From NCBI GenBank assembly GCA_019671135.1, contig JAHRHY010000006.1, positions 1,116,001 through 1,180,000 on the forward strand: DNA of 64,000 nt, given 5' to 3'. The notes below the pieces were generated by a model. That model saw nothing but the letters and a program-made list of their open reading frames with translations, was not told the origin of the DNA and did no database searches. Within the stretch, counting starts at the first letter, position 1; each line of letters begins with the position of its first letter. Shown piece after piece: positions 21,223-34,552 of the stretch. Origin of the DNA: Linnemannia hyalina (lineage: Eukaryota; Mortierellomycota; Mortierellomycetes; Mortierellales; Mortierellaceae). Made by a program: the position numbers and the translations under genes.

Positions 21223-23690
21223 TTATGCAATCTCCTTGTACATCCGCTCAATCTCGGCGTCGTACTTCTCCTTGGCCTGGTGTCTCTTCAACTTGAAGGT
21301 AGGGGTCAAAAGATCGTTCTCGATCGAGAATTGCTCAGGCGTAACATAGACGTTCTTGAGAATCTCAAAGCCCTTGAGGTCAGACTCCTTTCCAAAGACA
21401 GCGAGTTCCTTCTGCAGAGTGGTGCGGACAAGGGGCTCGGCGCAGAGCTCCTCATAGGTCTTGTGGCCTAACTTGTTCTCGTTGGCCCACAACTTCAAAG
21501 TCTCGGCATCGGGGACGACGATTCCGACGAGGGTGGCCTGGAGAGAGTGGCCGTAGACAAAGACCTGGGCGACGAGGTAGTGCTTGGCGAGGACGGCCTC
21601 GATCTTCTCGGGGGCGATGTATTCACCCTGAGCCAACTTGAAAATGTTCTTGACACGGTCGATGACAACCAGGCGACCCTGAGCGTCCCACTGTCCAACA
21701 TCTCCAGTGCTATGCAATTATTCATCCAAAACATACTTGAATTGTTAGTAATGTGAAACTGATCCCAACACATCCACACACTCGTACTCTGACACGCACG
21801 CGAGAATGAGTGTCCACAAATAACAAGATAACTCACCTGGCCCAACCCTCGGCATCCAAGGTCTCTGCGGTCTGCTTGGGGGACTTGTAGTATCCTGAGA
21901 AGACGGAGTTTCCGCGAAGCATAATCTCTCCGCGAGGGAAAGGCTTATCCTGGCTAGTATAGTTCATCGAGGGGATATCCTTCAGCTTGACCTCGACACA
22001 CAACTGTGGGGGTCCGACCTGTCCGGGGGTCAAATCGCCACGGTAGCTCATGGACAATCCGGCGCCTTGCTCAGTCTGACCGTAACCCTCATAGACATCA
22101 GCACTAAAGCAGATGCGGAGGAAATCCATGACATCGGGCGAGATGGGGGCAGAGCCAGAGACGATATGCTTAACTTTTCCACCCAAGCGGGCGCGAATGG
22201 CACCAAAGACGAGCTTGTCCCAGAGGGCGTGTTCCAAGATTCCCTTTCTGAGGTTAGCCTTCTTGGTGTTGTAGGCACGCTTGAAGAGGAAGGCAGCAAT
22301 GCCTCCCTTGGCCTGGACACCGGCCAAGACCTTGTCGTAAATGCGGTTGAAGAGACGGGGCACAGAGGCAAAGATGGTGGGCTGAAGGATGACAACGTCG
22401 TCGAGCAGCTTGAGGGTGTCCCCCTGGTAGTAACCGATGCGGGCGCCTCCGGCGATCATGACAGACTGGCAGAGGCGCTCAAAGACGTGGGCCAGGGGGA
22501 GGTAGGAAACGTGGGTATCTGCGCTGCTGGGTATGAAGAACTTTCCGTGCTTGGCCATGAGGTGGAAGGAACCGATGGTCGAGACAAAGTTCTTGTGGGT
22601 CAAGACAGCACCCCTACAAAATAAAATAAAATAAAAAGGAGCAAAATAAGCAAGTGTACAATCATCTAAAACGAACGGACCAATCTAGACCCTGGCGGTC
22701 GTCGTCTGGTAGTATTGGAAGAAAGATTGTCCCCGTCGCCTCGTTTTCTTCGTTGAAACTTACTTAGGAGTGCCAGTCGTACCAGAGGTGTAGCAGATAG
22801 TAGCGATATCCTCCGCGGTGGGGTGGACAGCCTCGACAGGGCGGTCGCGACCGTTCTTCTCAACATCAGTCCAGGAGTGGATGTTGACGTCCAACTGCTT
22901 GGCCTCGGAGGCGAGGGCATCGGTGACCTCGCCCATGACAATGACGGTCTTGACGGTGGGAAGGGTGGCCTTCATGTTGAGGACGATGGAAGCCTTGTCG
23001 ACGGAGGCGATGATGATTTCCATCTCAGTCTGGTTAACGATATACTCAATAGCGGTGACTCCCAAGGTGTCGTAAAGGGGAACGGTGATGTAGTTGTACT
23101 CGTAACCAGCAAGCTCACTCATGGTCTAACAACGTGTCAAGAAAAATGGGGAACCGGTGTTGTCAGACGTTGGGGGCTCTCAATTTGCTACTTCCGTTTC
23201 CAATCGCAAGCAAAAAAAGAAAAAAGAGGACGTACCCACTCGGGACGGTTGATGGCAAAGATACCCAACTTTCCAGTGGTAGGAAGGCCGAGGTGGGAGA
23301 GACCGGCACCAAAGGCGGTGACGCGCTCCTTGACCTTGTCGTATGTCTGCCACTCGTATCCTTGGGGTGCGCCATTGACGATAGGGCGGTGACCAAGGAA
23401 CTCCTTGCCCTCTGGAAGATATATCACGAATGAGAAACATATACAATTGATCAGTATCACACTAATGCATCTGTCATTCATAGCTGATTGATGCCAATCA
23501 GATAACTGCACTTACGGGAATGGTGGACTCCCTCGAGAAAGTTCTCGTAGAGAGTAGCGACAACACCGGACTTGGACGAGGGGTAATTCTCGACCAGCTT
23601 CTCGGGGCAGAGAATACTGCGTCGGGGTTTGCCCTCACCGGCGACTTCGGGGCTGTTGGGAACAACATTGGAGAACATCTGAAGAGCCAT
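21223..23690 (-). CDS. Long-chain acyl-CoA synthetase
   Basis: Five exons (23690-23516, 23411-23236, 23125-22764, 22613-21837, 21709-21223) join in phase to 658 residues, normal for the family. It activates long-chain fatty acids to acyl-CoA through an acyl-adenylate. Visible motifs are the ATP/AMP-binding loop YTSGTTGTPKG (229-239, split by intron 3), the YEGYGQTEQGAG motif, and the FACS signature STGDVGQWDAQGRLVVIDR followed by GEYIAPEKIE. NRPEW and VPLYDTLG near residue 115-135 are typical of eukaryotic LACS. The C-terminus ends YKEIA and has no SKL-type peroxisomal signal, so an ER or lipid-droplet location is more likely. Which FAA-type paralogue this is cannot be decided from sequence alone. 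Confidence 0.93.
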
Positions 23691-23901
23691 TGTTGATTGT
23701 TGTTGAATGAAAAGATGAAGTGTGAATTAGAGAAAGATGACGATGAGGAGAAAGAGTTTGTTCGTTAAGAAAGGGGTGCTGTGTAACTACAACGGTTATA
23801 GGAGAGTGATGACGAAGAGGGAAGGGAATAAAAGGGTATGGCAGTAGGGGTGGGTGTTGAGCAAAGAAGAACGAAAAATGAAAAAGGTTGGAAAAGTGGG
23901 A

Positions 23902-23908
23902 TTATATA
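23902..23908 (-). promoter_or_regulatory. Possible TATA box of acyl-CoA synthetase
   Basis: TATATAA on the minus strand, about 212 nt upstream of the ATG at 23690. The distance is longer than for the other TATA boxes in the window, so a leader of about 150 nt or an untranslated intron would be needed. Confidence 0.35.
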
Positions 23909-26100
23909 GGTCTTGATGAATGGTGTGGGGAGGACTAAGGTGAACGAGTGGAAAGAGTACAAGGTTTCAATGAAACTTTGCTTGTCTCTCTAGATTGTTG
24001 GTGCTTGTTGTGTGTGCTTATCATCAAAAACGCTTTGAGTTGGGGTGATTTCAGTCACTGACTTGCGCAAGAATGCGACTCCCCGGCTGGCTCTTTCTCC
24101 TTTTTTCTGATTTTGCTTGGTTGTCCGTCGGTGTCCATACTCGTCGCATGCCAATGCTTATCCTTCATCCTCACTCTTACTCCCATCGTTGTCACTTCAT
24201 ATAATAAAAGCACGCGCTGCGCGCAATGTAAACTGTAAAAATTCCTGTTGCTCCATCTCGGTCTTAGTCCTCATCCTCTCCTGGTCGGTCTTTTCTCTCC
24301 CACAATCCCACCTCTCGGCGCACGCCCGCGCTCTCAGTCATCGGGCCTTCCTCTAGTTTTTATCGCATTCCTTCGCTTTCCATCCTTCTATTTCCTCTGC
24401 CTGCCACTTCATAGCGATTTGCTCTCATACTTCACACCGAGAGACAAATATCGTAAACAGTAATTCTCATACATACTTTCTCCGATAGTGTAAACACAGG
24501 GGCCATCGGTCTCCAAACCACATTTCACTCGTTGTCTGGTCGGTCTTGACTCCCGTGAGTTGAACAAACACACAAAGCTGCATCCAGCAAACAGAAGAAT
24601 AAATGACCGAAATAATAAAAAAGGGGTTTGCCATAAAATAACATCTGCCATCTCATCTATACTAGTAGATCATCGGATCATCCTCCACCCAATCCTTTGC
24701 TTTCCAGCTCCTTTTTCTTCCTCTCTTCTTCTGGGCCCTCTGACCTTTCTGGCATTCATTCTAATTTAACGCCACACAAAAAATATATCAAATATGAACC
24801 CCAAGCCGGCCTGCCACATATTGGAGAATTCACGACGAGCAGAGTGAGCAGCAAAGCAGACGGCGACACGACTAAGATCCTTGTGGGGGGATACGGCTGT
24901 CTGTCTGTGCCTGTCTAGACAAGCGCTGTTGTGTCTCCCCCAATTTGCTCAGAGCAAAAACAAGAGAGAGAAAAAAGGTCTGGGCAAAATTACTTCTAAG
25001 TTCTAACCTCCCGTCTCCAAAGAAGCCCACATGCCCACACCAATTCCTTTGTTTTCTTTCATGCTCTGTGCTCTGTGCACCCTTCCAAGTTAAACTAGCC
25101 AATCATGCTTCACTCCCGACTTTGAGTCTTTGTTATTTGTGTTGGTGCGCATCCTCTTCAGGGAGATGCTTACATCTCGACCATTGGATTTGTCAAAAGA
25201 AACCGGACTTGTAGGAAACAAAAAGGATCGCGAAATTATAGCATCTTCCCGTCGGCCTTGTCTTTCACTCCTGGAGCACGAGGAAGTATCTGTCTCTTTC
25301 TCTCTTTCTCTCGACGAAAAATACATGACAGAATCACACGCCAATTCCAAACCTATTATGTGCCACAAGGCGTTTACCGTTTCATTCCCCAATCTTTCTT
25401 TGTGGCAGACTTTGTTCCTCAAGTAGCTTTTCCCCTTTTATCAGCCTTGGCTTGTTCTTCATTTCGCCTGTTACTCCGGAGTTGAAGGCCGTGCTTTTCA
25501 TGAGCAAAGATAGTTACTAATTCACAAGCTCGGTATACATGTGCATCGTCCACTAAAGTGAAAGGGAGCGAGTGTAAGGATGGTTATAGGAGATGGGGTC
25601 GGATGAACGGAGTACTTTGCAGTGCCAGGAAAGCGGCTACAGGCACAGTTGTGTTTGTGGAGGAGGAAGAAGGGCGGAGAAACAACTTACTCAGCGTTTT
25701 GGCGCTGGATATTTTCTCCACATGATGGAATTCCATACTTGTTTCAACCTCTTTCCAACGAACGGACTTTTGTTATCTCGTAGGCAACGTATGTATGCGA
25801 GAGAGCTTTTTTTTGTCGAGTTCAATGTCCACGTTCACTTGTGCCATACCCCTACAAACGTTCGGTCGCCTATTGTGCTCTGCAGCATGTCTTTCCCGTC
25901 TCTCGCTCCATAACCTATGCATGAAAGTCCAAGTGTCATGTGACTGTGAGTTGTACCTATTAAGGAGCGTGGCATGGCCTGCTGTGACCTAAGTTTTGAG
26001 TTGCAACTTGCACGTCGAGAACACTGACACCACTCCACCTTCCCCACCTCGCCCAAATAGCCCACCAACACAACAACCCACAGCAACCCCAGGAACAACA
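23909..26100. other. Intergenic region between divergent LACS and ATG18
   Basis: About 2.2 kb with the promoters of both genes. Frames of 60-110 codons exist on both strands but none shows exon-like phase continuity, compositional bias or known motifs. A few inverted GC-rich stretches (24215-24230) are unremarkable. No gene is supported. Confidence 0.45.
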
Positions 26101-28063
26101 ATGAACGTCAAAGACGGCGAGCTGCTCTTCATCAACTTCAACCAAGACTTCAGGCATGTTTCTTAACTCACTCATTCTCAAGAATGGAGAAGGAAACTTG
26201 GCATGGTGTAGGATAAATAACCAAAGTGACCTGTCAGGACTACCCTTCATTTTTATACTTATTGTTGTTCTACGCCTTTACTTTTTCCCTTTCTCCATAC
26301 AGCTGCATATCTGTCGGGACAAAGAATGGCTTCAAGATTTATAACTGCGATCCCTTCGGGCAGTGCTATTCCAAATGTATGTCCCCTACTCGTGAACGAT
26401 TCTATGCAGTATCACAAGAGCGTCGCTATTGTTTGCTGACAAACGAATAACCTCCTATGCTCTCTTCGTTTGTCAGCCGATAGCTCAGTTGGAATAGTAG
26501 AGATGCTCTTCAGTACATCCTTGGTGGCGATTGTAGGTGCCGGAGACCGGCCAGCATCCTCACCTCGGCGACTGCAAATAATTAATACCAAGGTAAATAA
26601 TGCCAAGACACGCGTGTTGGCGACTATCTTAACGTTTTATGAAATGGTGTTAACCACGTCTCAAATCCCGAATAATTAGCGCCAATCCACCATTTGCGAG
26701 CTGACATTCCCAACGTCCATCCTCTCGGTCAAGCTCAACAGAAAGCGGCTCATTGTTGTGCTGGAGGACCAAATCTACGTATACGACATCAGCAACATGA
26801 AGTTGCTCCATACCATCGAAACCAGCCCCAACCCTCAAGGTAATGACACCAGGATATTTGAGAGCACCTCTTGTATGTTCTTCAACGATGCAAGCGACAG
26901 CAGATAATTAACGCGTCAAATAATGCTCGTTGTGACATGTAGCCATTTGTGCCCTTTCACCATCGAGCGAAAGCTGCTACCTCGCATACCCTTCCCCAAC
27001 ACCTTCACCCACCTCGCCCTTCTCCAAGCATGGACGCGATGATTCTCATGGACCTTCGGGCGACGTGCTGATTTTCAATGCTCTGACTCTCCAAGTCGTC
27101 AACATTGTTCAGGCCCACAAGACCTCCGTCTCCAACATCTCTATTAACTCTGAAGGAACCATGCTCGCCACAGCGAGTGACAAGGTATGTAGAGGAGCTT
27201 GCCAGTGTGTATATATCGTATATTGTCGCAGGTGTGAGTGAGTAGCAAAGATTAATCCTTGATTTTGCTGTTTTTATTGGATACGATAGGGAACGGTCAT
27301 TCGGATTTGGTCGATACCTAATGCTCAAAGGCTGTACCAGTTCAGACGCGGATCACATTCGGCACGGATATATTCACTCTCCTTCAACCTTGTCAGTACC
27401 CTCCTCTGCGTCTCGAGTGATACTGATACAGTGCACATTTTCAAGCTGGGAGGAGGAACGAGCCCCAACAACAGCCAACGGAATGGAGGACTCTTGGACG
27501 GATCTCTGGACTTTAAAAAGTCAGGAATGGGGTATGTTCAGCAGAGATTATTCGTACTTACTGCAAGGGCACGAGGAAGGGACCTTACATTCACTTGACT
27601 GACCATGATTTTTGTATGTATTCAATTTGACTTGATATAGATCGGTTCTTCGACGTCAGTCGATGCACTTTGGGCGGAATCTTGCTGGAAGTGTCGGCTC
27701 CTATCTTCCAGGCGCCATTACCGAGATCTTTGAACCCTCGCGAGATTTCGCCTACCTCAAGTTGCCAAGTGCCGGTGTCCAGAGCGTCATTGCTCTCAGC
27801 AAGTATGTTATTGCGTGTCTTGACGAGAAAGAATATTATGAGTTCATGGAACTTTCAGAGCCTAACATGTTGTACAACTCTTTCTCTTTCATCTTTATGT
27901 TTCTGATAGCACAACGCCGCAGGTGATGGTAGCAACGTCGGACGGATATCTTTACCAGTACAACATCGACCTCGAGAACGGCGGACCATGTGTCCTTCTC
28001 AAGCAATATAGTTTGCTGGATACGAGCAGCGACGAGTATGGAAACCCCCCTGGATCTGATTGA
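26101..28063 (+). CDS. ATG18: Autophagy-related protein 18 (PROPPIN, WIPI family)
   Basis: Eight exons (26101-26153, 26303-26376, 26477-26592, 26680-26839, 26943-27184, 27290-27531, 27641-27802, 27910-28063) give 400 residues. The product is a seven-bladed WD40-type propeller that binds PI3P and PI(3,5)P2 and acts in autophagosome formation and vacuole homeostasis. Evidence: [20 protein letters not shown] at the start, the phosphoinositide-binding FRRG at 233-236, the blade repeats [20 protein letters not shown] and [11 protein letters not shown], and the ending [13 protein letters not shown], then [15 protein letters not shown]. The first intron starts with GC instead of GT: only a CAG|GCATGT junction keeps the frame, since the nearby GT would cause a stop. 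The gene converges on the DUF3712-like gene with 199 nt between stops. Confidence 0.95.
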
Positions 28064-28262
28064 GACGATATTTGGACACACGGACATAATGAATATGACA
28101 AAGGTACCTTGTACTTTCTTTGCAAGAATAAAACCGACGTTGATGAAGCAAGGAATTCTCCAAGTTGAGGTGCATGCGGATATTTTATTGTACGTCCTCA
28201 ATCCTGCTTCACAGGAAGAAAGGGCTTGATAGATAAAAGTAAGCAAGTAGGAAATAAGTTGT

Positions 28263-30251
28263 TCAGGTGATTGTCATGATGGCGGCAAAGTCGGGGCCGA
28301 CGTTGATCCGGATAGGGTTCGAGGCGCCGATTCCGAGGTTGCTCCAATCGACAAGGCGGTGGACGCCGTCGTTGTTGAGAATAACCTCTGCATACCACAT
28401 GAACTCGGTCGTAATATACCCGTTGGCGTTGGCAAAGTCGACGACCTTTTGGAGGACAGGCTTGCGGGTGATGCCGCCCTTGTTGAGCTTCATGTTGAAC
28501 GTAACAGTAGCGGTGCCATCGCCGTTGATGTTATAGGTCAGGGTGTCAAGGAAGTCGAACAGACGCAGTTGATTGCTGTCGTTGCTGATGCCGAGTGCCT
28601 GGATATAGTTGTCCTGGTACTGTGGGAGGGCATGAACCATCTGCAGAGGGTAACCGTAGTAGGGCGACTGGAAAGTGGCGGTGGCCTGGAAGACGTAGTC
28701 GGTTGGGGTTGTGGGGAGGAGTTTGAGGGACCAGTTCTTGTAAGGGGGTTGGGACATGGCAGAGGAACCAAAGTTCTGGGGGATGGTCATTTGGGACTTG
28801 ACGGCGGCAAGGCCGGCGTTGAGGGCGACGTTGGCAGAGGTGTTGGCGTCGGTGGACAAGGTCAGAAGTGAGTCGCCGGAGCCGAGGTGGTTCAAGAGGT
28901 CGGTGACGCCCGTGATGGAGGTGTCGAGGGTGGTGGAAGAGATGAGGTAGTTGTTTCCGGGGACGAGGACCATGTTCTTGATAGTCGAGGGGCCGACGTA
29001 CTCGCCGTTGTAGGTGGTGTTGAAAGTGACAGTTCCAAGTGTGAGGGACAAGTTGGACGGGTTCTTGATGTTGACGATGGCGGACATGAAGATGGTACCA
29101 AAGACGGTGTCCATGTCGGTGTCGACCAGGAAGATATAGTCGACAGTTTTCAAGCCGTTGAGGCCCTGGAAGGTGGTGGTGGTCTTGAAGCCAATGTCGG
29201 GGATGGTCAGTGCGCCAAAGATGCCGAGGTTGAGCTTGACGTCGACGGCGCCCTGGAGAATGACATCGTGGGTGGTAGAGGTGGAGAGGGTGCTGACAAA
29301 GTTTGAGAATGCTGTGTGGGCGTTGGGAAAGATGTTGAGAGCTGAACTGGGGAAGGCGGTGGTGAGGGTGCTTCCTTGGACGCTTGCGGTGGACCATGGG
29401 GTGTCAATGTTGCCCAGCTGAACATCGCCATCCTATGTGTGCGAAGGGCGATGGATGGAAAAGGCGATTGAGAGCAGAGTGTCAGCAGAGAAGGTAGAGA
29501 CGAGCTGTCCTTGTTTGTTTGTTGTTTGTGCATCCGAAAACAACAAATAAATACTACAAACACTAATATTCGCTACAATGCCAAATGGCACATCAACATA
29601 AGAGGAAAGCACAACATGAAGTGCACAAGCAAATGAGGGAGCCTGGAAAGGGGATAGGGATACGTACGGTGATGATGATGTGCTGGCGGACAGAGTTGAT
29701 GGGGAGGGTGATGCCTGGGATGGAGAGCATGGTGGCAACGACGCTGTTAGACGAGGTGGTGGGTGCCCAGGGGTTGGCGGGGGTAAAGTCCATGGACATC
29801 TGGTTGATCTTGATAGCTTGGATCAAACCGGTGCTGACCTATGCATGCGGGTATGGGCAATCGCGGAGGAGGATTGTCGTTCAACGGAATAAAGGGGTAT
29901 TATGTGTTAGTGGTCATAGCGTGGTCATGTCAAAGGGAGACAAAGAAACAAGAATGTAGCGTTGATGACTCCAACCAAACTTACAGAAACAGCAGCCTGG
30001 CAGCTTCCGGGCCATGCACCAGTAAAGATAAGACTAGTTGGAAACAAACGCGACGAGATAGGTAAGACTAACATGGCACTGCATTTCAATCGCTGTCAAT
30101 AACGAGGTAAATACAACACGGAGACGTACGCAACGAAACAGGCAGCAATGCGGTCAGAGTTGGCATCGCGCTTTTCGACTTCGACGGGGGCAGCAATGGC
30201 GACTGAGGCCAGGAGGGCACCGAGGGCAGCAACTTTCAGGGAGAACTTCAT
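28263..30251 (-). CDS. Secreted DUF3712/LEA-14-like protein with Kex2-type site
   Basis: Four exons (30251-30130, 30033-29985, 29838-29668, 29432-28263) give 503 residues. Residues 1-20 are a signal peptide (MKFSLKVAALGALLASVAIA), followed by a short propeptide ending in KR at 27-28, a typical Kex2 processing site. The mature part has at least two beta-rich repeats. One starts near residue 115 (DGDVQLGNIDTPW) and one near 208-300 (SAIVNIKNPSNLSLTLGTV, later VLVPGNNYL), with the alternating pattern of DUF3712/LEA-14-like domains. Several N-glycosylation sites are present (NPSNLSL, KNWSL, SNDSN). The molecular function of this family is unknown; a cell-surface role is inferred. The second exon (49 nt) is the least certain, resting on phase and the sequence ALIFTGAWPGSC. 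Confidence 0.82.
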
Positions 30252-32145
30252 GGCGAATGGGAAGGAAGGGAGGAAGAAGGGGAGAAGAAGAAGGAAAGGA
30301 GGAGGAGTGGCAGGATAGAGATGTCAATCTGGAGAAAAAGAAGACGAGAAGAAGAGTGGAAGATGGAGCATTTTAATAGGAAGGCTCGGCAGTAGCGCGG
30401 AAGGGACGAGGAGTGAGAAAAACAGTTCGGCGCGGACGTGAGGTACGAACGCTGTCCTGGACAAGGTGTGTAAATAAGGGCGTGGGATAGAAGAGCGAAG
30501 GAGAGACGCGCATCTTGACGGCGCATGCTTCCTTTCAATGCCAGGTCCAGTGCGGCGACAGTCTGGACCAGTGAAGTGAATTATCCTTGATCACAGTGTT
30601 GGAATGTATTTCCCTGACAAAGACAAAATGCACACACATGCACGCAGGCTTCAACTCCATGGTAAACAGAACAAAAAGAAAGAGAAATCAGCGTAAGCGG
30701 TTTAATAGTTGATAAACAAGAATAAAACAAACAACAAACAACAAACAACAAGCAACCAGAAGCGTGTTGTTCCTTCGAATGCCTAATGGATAAAAGCGAA
30801 ATGAACTTAGTGACAAAAAACGAATAGCCGAAAAGCTAGCCACTTTTTGTTTGTGCTTCGTTTCTTCCATTCTTTACACTCATCAACTGAATCGCAAACT
30901 ATCCTCGCCGAAAACCCTTCTTTTTGTTTAATTGTTTGTCCAACTGACCTGCATGTCGGTTGAATTACGAGTGGGGGTTTCTTTTTCTTACGGTTGCACA
31001 CAAACAATTCACTCTTGCTCTCTTTTTTCTTTTCATGCGTGGTTGACAAAACATTCGTCGGCTCTCTCGTTCCTGCATTTTACCCCTCTTATTTCCTCAC
31101 CGCCCCCTCTTATTTCCTCACCGCCCCCTCTTTCTCATCCAATTGACCGTCAGGTTCGAACACCCACAATGAAGGATTGCCCTTATCGCTGTAACACCTA
31201 TTGACTTCTTACTCTCACCTTCGCTGAGCGCGGAGCAGAGATTTGAAGTGCTTTCAGAACAACTTCGATTTCCGCAGCTCGTGCGCTCTGTCAAAATAGT
31301 CAATTGAGGAGACACCATCATCGCTCATCCATGTCTGTCTCTTTATCGTGTAAATGTGGATTCTTGACTAGCCTAGTCCTCGCGTTTATCACATCCTTGT
31401 GTTTGTCTCTTTGAAGCTTCAAGAGCTGCTTGAGAAGTGGCCTGATCAACTGAAGTGAACGTGCAGAGCAAACATATTGCAGGAGAAAGAGAGGGAGAGA
31501 AATCGAAAGAAAAGTTCAGAGGAACGTGCGAAGTCGAAAGGCATTCAAAAGAACAAAATGTACTAAAGGACGCGTCGCATGCATGGATGATGGGGGACAC
31601 TGACGCTCGATCCTTTTTTCTGTAAAAACTGTTGGTCAGCGTGAATACCGTTGACTTTTCAGCTTATTCACAAGGATTGACTTGTCAGGTACGAATAGAA
31701 GATGGAATGGCTGGAAAGGAAGAGAAGGACACACATAGCTGAGATAGATTTTTTTGTCTCCGAGTTTGTGCTCGGTCCTCCTTTGCAGAAGGCAGATGGA
31801 AGATTGGGAAGAGGATGGAAAAAAAAAGCAATAAACATGTAGTATGTTTTATGTCAAAGTAAAAAGTGCATAGATGGGTACAAGTGTGCTAGGATGAGGA
31901 TGTGCAGCAAGGGTCTGCGCCGCTGATTTGTCTCCTATCCGCTGGGTAGGTCGAAAAAGCGCCACCAACTGATCTAATGGGTTCAGTTGCTACAAGCAGT
32001 CACTTTTGTTTACGATTTATCTTTTTCTTTTTCTTTTCTTGTGCCTTTGGCCATTCATTCGTTTTTGTCAGCACAGCAACTCTCTCTTTCATTCTTCACA
32101 AGCTCACCTCACTTCAAACACTCAACTCACTACACACTCTCTACC
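30252..32145. other. Intergenic region between DUF3712-like gene and DBP8
   Basis: About 1.9 kb between divergent genes. It contains an AACAAAC-type repeat (30727-30755), a duplicated 21-mer (31088-31129), and a CT-rich leader before the DBP8 start (32010-32145). No coding signal is supported on either strand. Confidence 0.5.
31088..31129. repeat. Perfect tandem duplication of a 21-mer
   Basis: The 21-nt unit beginning CTTATTTCCTCACCG occurs twice head to tail with no mismatch, in intergenic DNA. It looks like a recent replication-slippage duplication. Confidence 0.85.
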
Positions 32146-34119
32146 ATGGCAGCAACAAGACCTACAAAGCGTCAAAAGGCTGAAAAGCTGCCTTCCCCTA
32201 TCCCTGAGCCTGACTCAGAGTCCGACCAGGGATCCCAGTTCGAGGAGCAGGAGGAGGATATCTCGGCCGAAGAGGAGGAACAGGAGGAGGATGAGGATGA
32301 GAACGAGGATGAGGAAGTTGACGAGCAGGACAATAGTGAAAATGGAGAGGATGACGCCGAGGAAGTGGAAGAAGAGGAAGAGCCAGAGTTCAAGTCGACA
32401 TTGAGCTTTGGACAGCTTGGATTGGCTTCTTGGTTGGTCAATGCTCTCAAGGCCATGTCGATCACTGCCCCCTCTGAGATTCAGACCAAGTGTATCCCCG
32501 AGATTCTGGCTGGAAAGGATGTCATTGGAGGCGCCAAAACTGGTTCTGGTAAAACGGCTGCCTTTGCTCTCCCTATCCTTCAAAAGCTATCCGAGGATCC
32601 TTATGGAGTCTTTGCAGTCATCTTGACCCCCACCAGGTACTGACATGTTTCACAGGACACGCATGTTAATAGTCATTTGCTTACCAAGCAGAGGTATCAC
32701 GTAACTAAACATTACATTTGTTCCTATCATTACAGAGAATTGGCGTTCCAAATTGCCGAGCAGTTCAACGTTCTTGGAAAGACAATCAACCTCAAGGATG
32801 TGGTCGTTGTCGGCGGATTGGACATGATGACCCAGGCTATCGCCCTCTCCAAGCGCCCTCACATTATCATTGCCACACCTGGCCGACTTCGGGATCACAT
32901 CAACTCTTCGGGAGATTCCATGAACTTGTCCAAGGTCAAGTTCCTCGTGCTAGATGAGGCTGATAGGCTGTTGACAGAGACCTTCGCAGAGGATTTGGGT
33001 GGTATTTTGGAGGTACTCCCCAAAAAGCGCCAGACTTTGCTCTTCACCGCCACAATGACCGACGCCGTCTTGGAGCTTGCAGGACCTACTGACAACGCTA
33101 CCAAACCACCACCATTTGTCTACCAGTGCAAGACCAACGTCTCGACTGTCAAGACGTTGACCCAGTCCTACATCTTTATACCCTCCCACCTCCGAGAGAC
33201 ATACCTCGCCTATCTACTCCGTTCAGAGGAATTTATCAAGAAATCTATCATTATCTTTACAGGACGATGCAGAACTGCCGAGACACTCAGAGTCATGTTG
33301 AGGGAGTTGGGTATCGCTTGTACAGCGCTTCACTCGGAGATGTCGCAGCAGGAGCGTCTGAACTCGCTTGCCAAGTTCCGCGGAGGAATCATTTCTGTCT
33401 TGATTGCCACAGATGTTGGATCTCGGTAAGTTTACCTACTCTTTTGTCACGGTCGAACGGTCTTCTTGTTTTCAGTCTTGAGGCACATTGGGTCTCACAC
33501 GATTACTTTATTCCAATCTTATAGTGGTCTTGATATTCCAAGTGTGCAATGGGTTCTCAACTACGACATTCCCCGCGACCCTACAGATTACATTCATAGA
33601 GTCGGTCGTACCGCTCGTGCTGGACGTGGAGGTCAAGCCGTCTCGATGGTCTCTGAGCGTGACATCGAGCTGGTTCACGATATTGAGAGCAGGATAAGTA
33701 TGTTCAAATCTTGTCGAGTTACATTGCTACTTTCGAAAGATTTCAAGTGGAACATTGTCACTGACTCTTCTTTCTTTCTCGCATGATCTGTAGACAAGAC
33801 GATGAGCGAATACCCCGTTTCGGAGAACAAGGCTCTGGAACTTTTGACCGAAGTCACATCAGCCAAGCGCGCCGCTACAATGGTAATGAATTTGCTCCGC
33901 ACTCGTTTCACGTTTTACGCCCATTTAATACAATCAATATGCTCGCATGTTAACTGAAGCATCGCTTTTTGATATACTACAAAACAGGCGCTCCAAGATG
34001 CCCAGTACGGAGAGAAGAAGAGGATCCAGAAGCAGAAGCGTCAGGCATTGGAGGAGGCCAGATCAGGCGTGAAGTCTTCAACATCCAAGAGTGGCAAGCG
34101 GAAATCCAGTGCTCAGTGA
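32146..34119 (+). CDS. DBP8: ATP-dependent RNA helicase Dbp8 / DDX49 (DEAD box)
   Basis: Five exons (32146-32636, 32736-33425, 33525-33697, 33794-33882, 33988-34119) give 524 residues. The N-terminal 80 residues are highly acidic (long Glu/Asp runs), as in many nucleolar proteins. Helicase motifs follow in order: Q-motif region ([10 protein letters not shown]...IQ), AKTGSGKT (130-137), PTRELA (split by intron 1), GGLD, TPGR, DEAD (237-240), TAT (268-270), [21 protein letters not shown] (split by intron 2), [10 protein letters not shown]. The C-terminal [12 protein letters not shown] and basic [10 protein letters not shown] tail match the Dbp8/DDX49 subgroup, which acts in 18S rRNA maturation in the nucleolus. 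SAT is TAT here, a conservative change. It converges on TOM22. Confidence 0.93.
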
Positions 34120-34552
34120 GTTTAACTTGCCGTATAGAACAAATAAAAACATTCAAAAGGCAGAAAAAATGTGTCTCGCAATGGAGTGTTGTGTCCATGG
34201 TCTGTTTTTTAATGGTACAAAAGAAAACGGTACAGAAAACGAACTGCAAATGTCTAATGAATAGATGTAGTAGTGGGCGGGAGGGTGAATACAAAGAAAA
34301 GGCAGATATGATAATGTATGTTGATGGTGGTGCTGGTGTGGTGAATGATAGTCGAGTCCCTGGTGCATGACAGATGATAACGGTCCGTCTATTCCAGATC
34401 CCAAGTTGCTCCTGCATCGTGCCATTCAAAGGTCAAAAGTTGGGCCGTGGGTGTTGGTGGTCTCCTTCTTATCTTTTGTTGGTGAGTCTCTGCAGGTCAC
34501 GACTGTTGTCTATCCGGAAAAAAATGACGGAGTGTGTGTATGATCTGTTCCT
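34120..34552. other. Shared 3' flank of DBP8 and TOM22
   Basis: 433 nt between two convergent stops, holding both 3' UTRs. It has A-rich stretches, and no gene or clear AATAAA signal is seen. Confidence 0.45.

Noticed and set aside
2943..28063. Lipid-related genes (ABCC, ORP, acyl-CoA synthetase, Atg18) as a functional cluster
   Set aside because: Orientations differ, spacing is kilobases, unrelated genes intervene and there are no shared promoter motifs; treated as coincidence.
28546..29397. 283-codon open frame on minus inside the DUF3712-like gene
   Set aside because: It is a shifted frame of the same exon, extremely rich in His, Pro and Arg as expected for a shadow of Thr/Ala-rich coding sequence.
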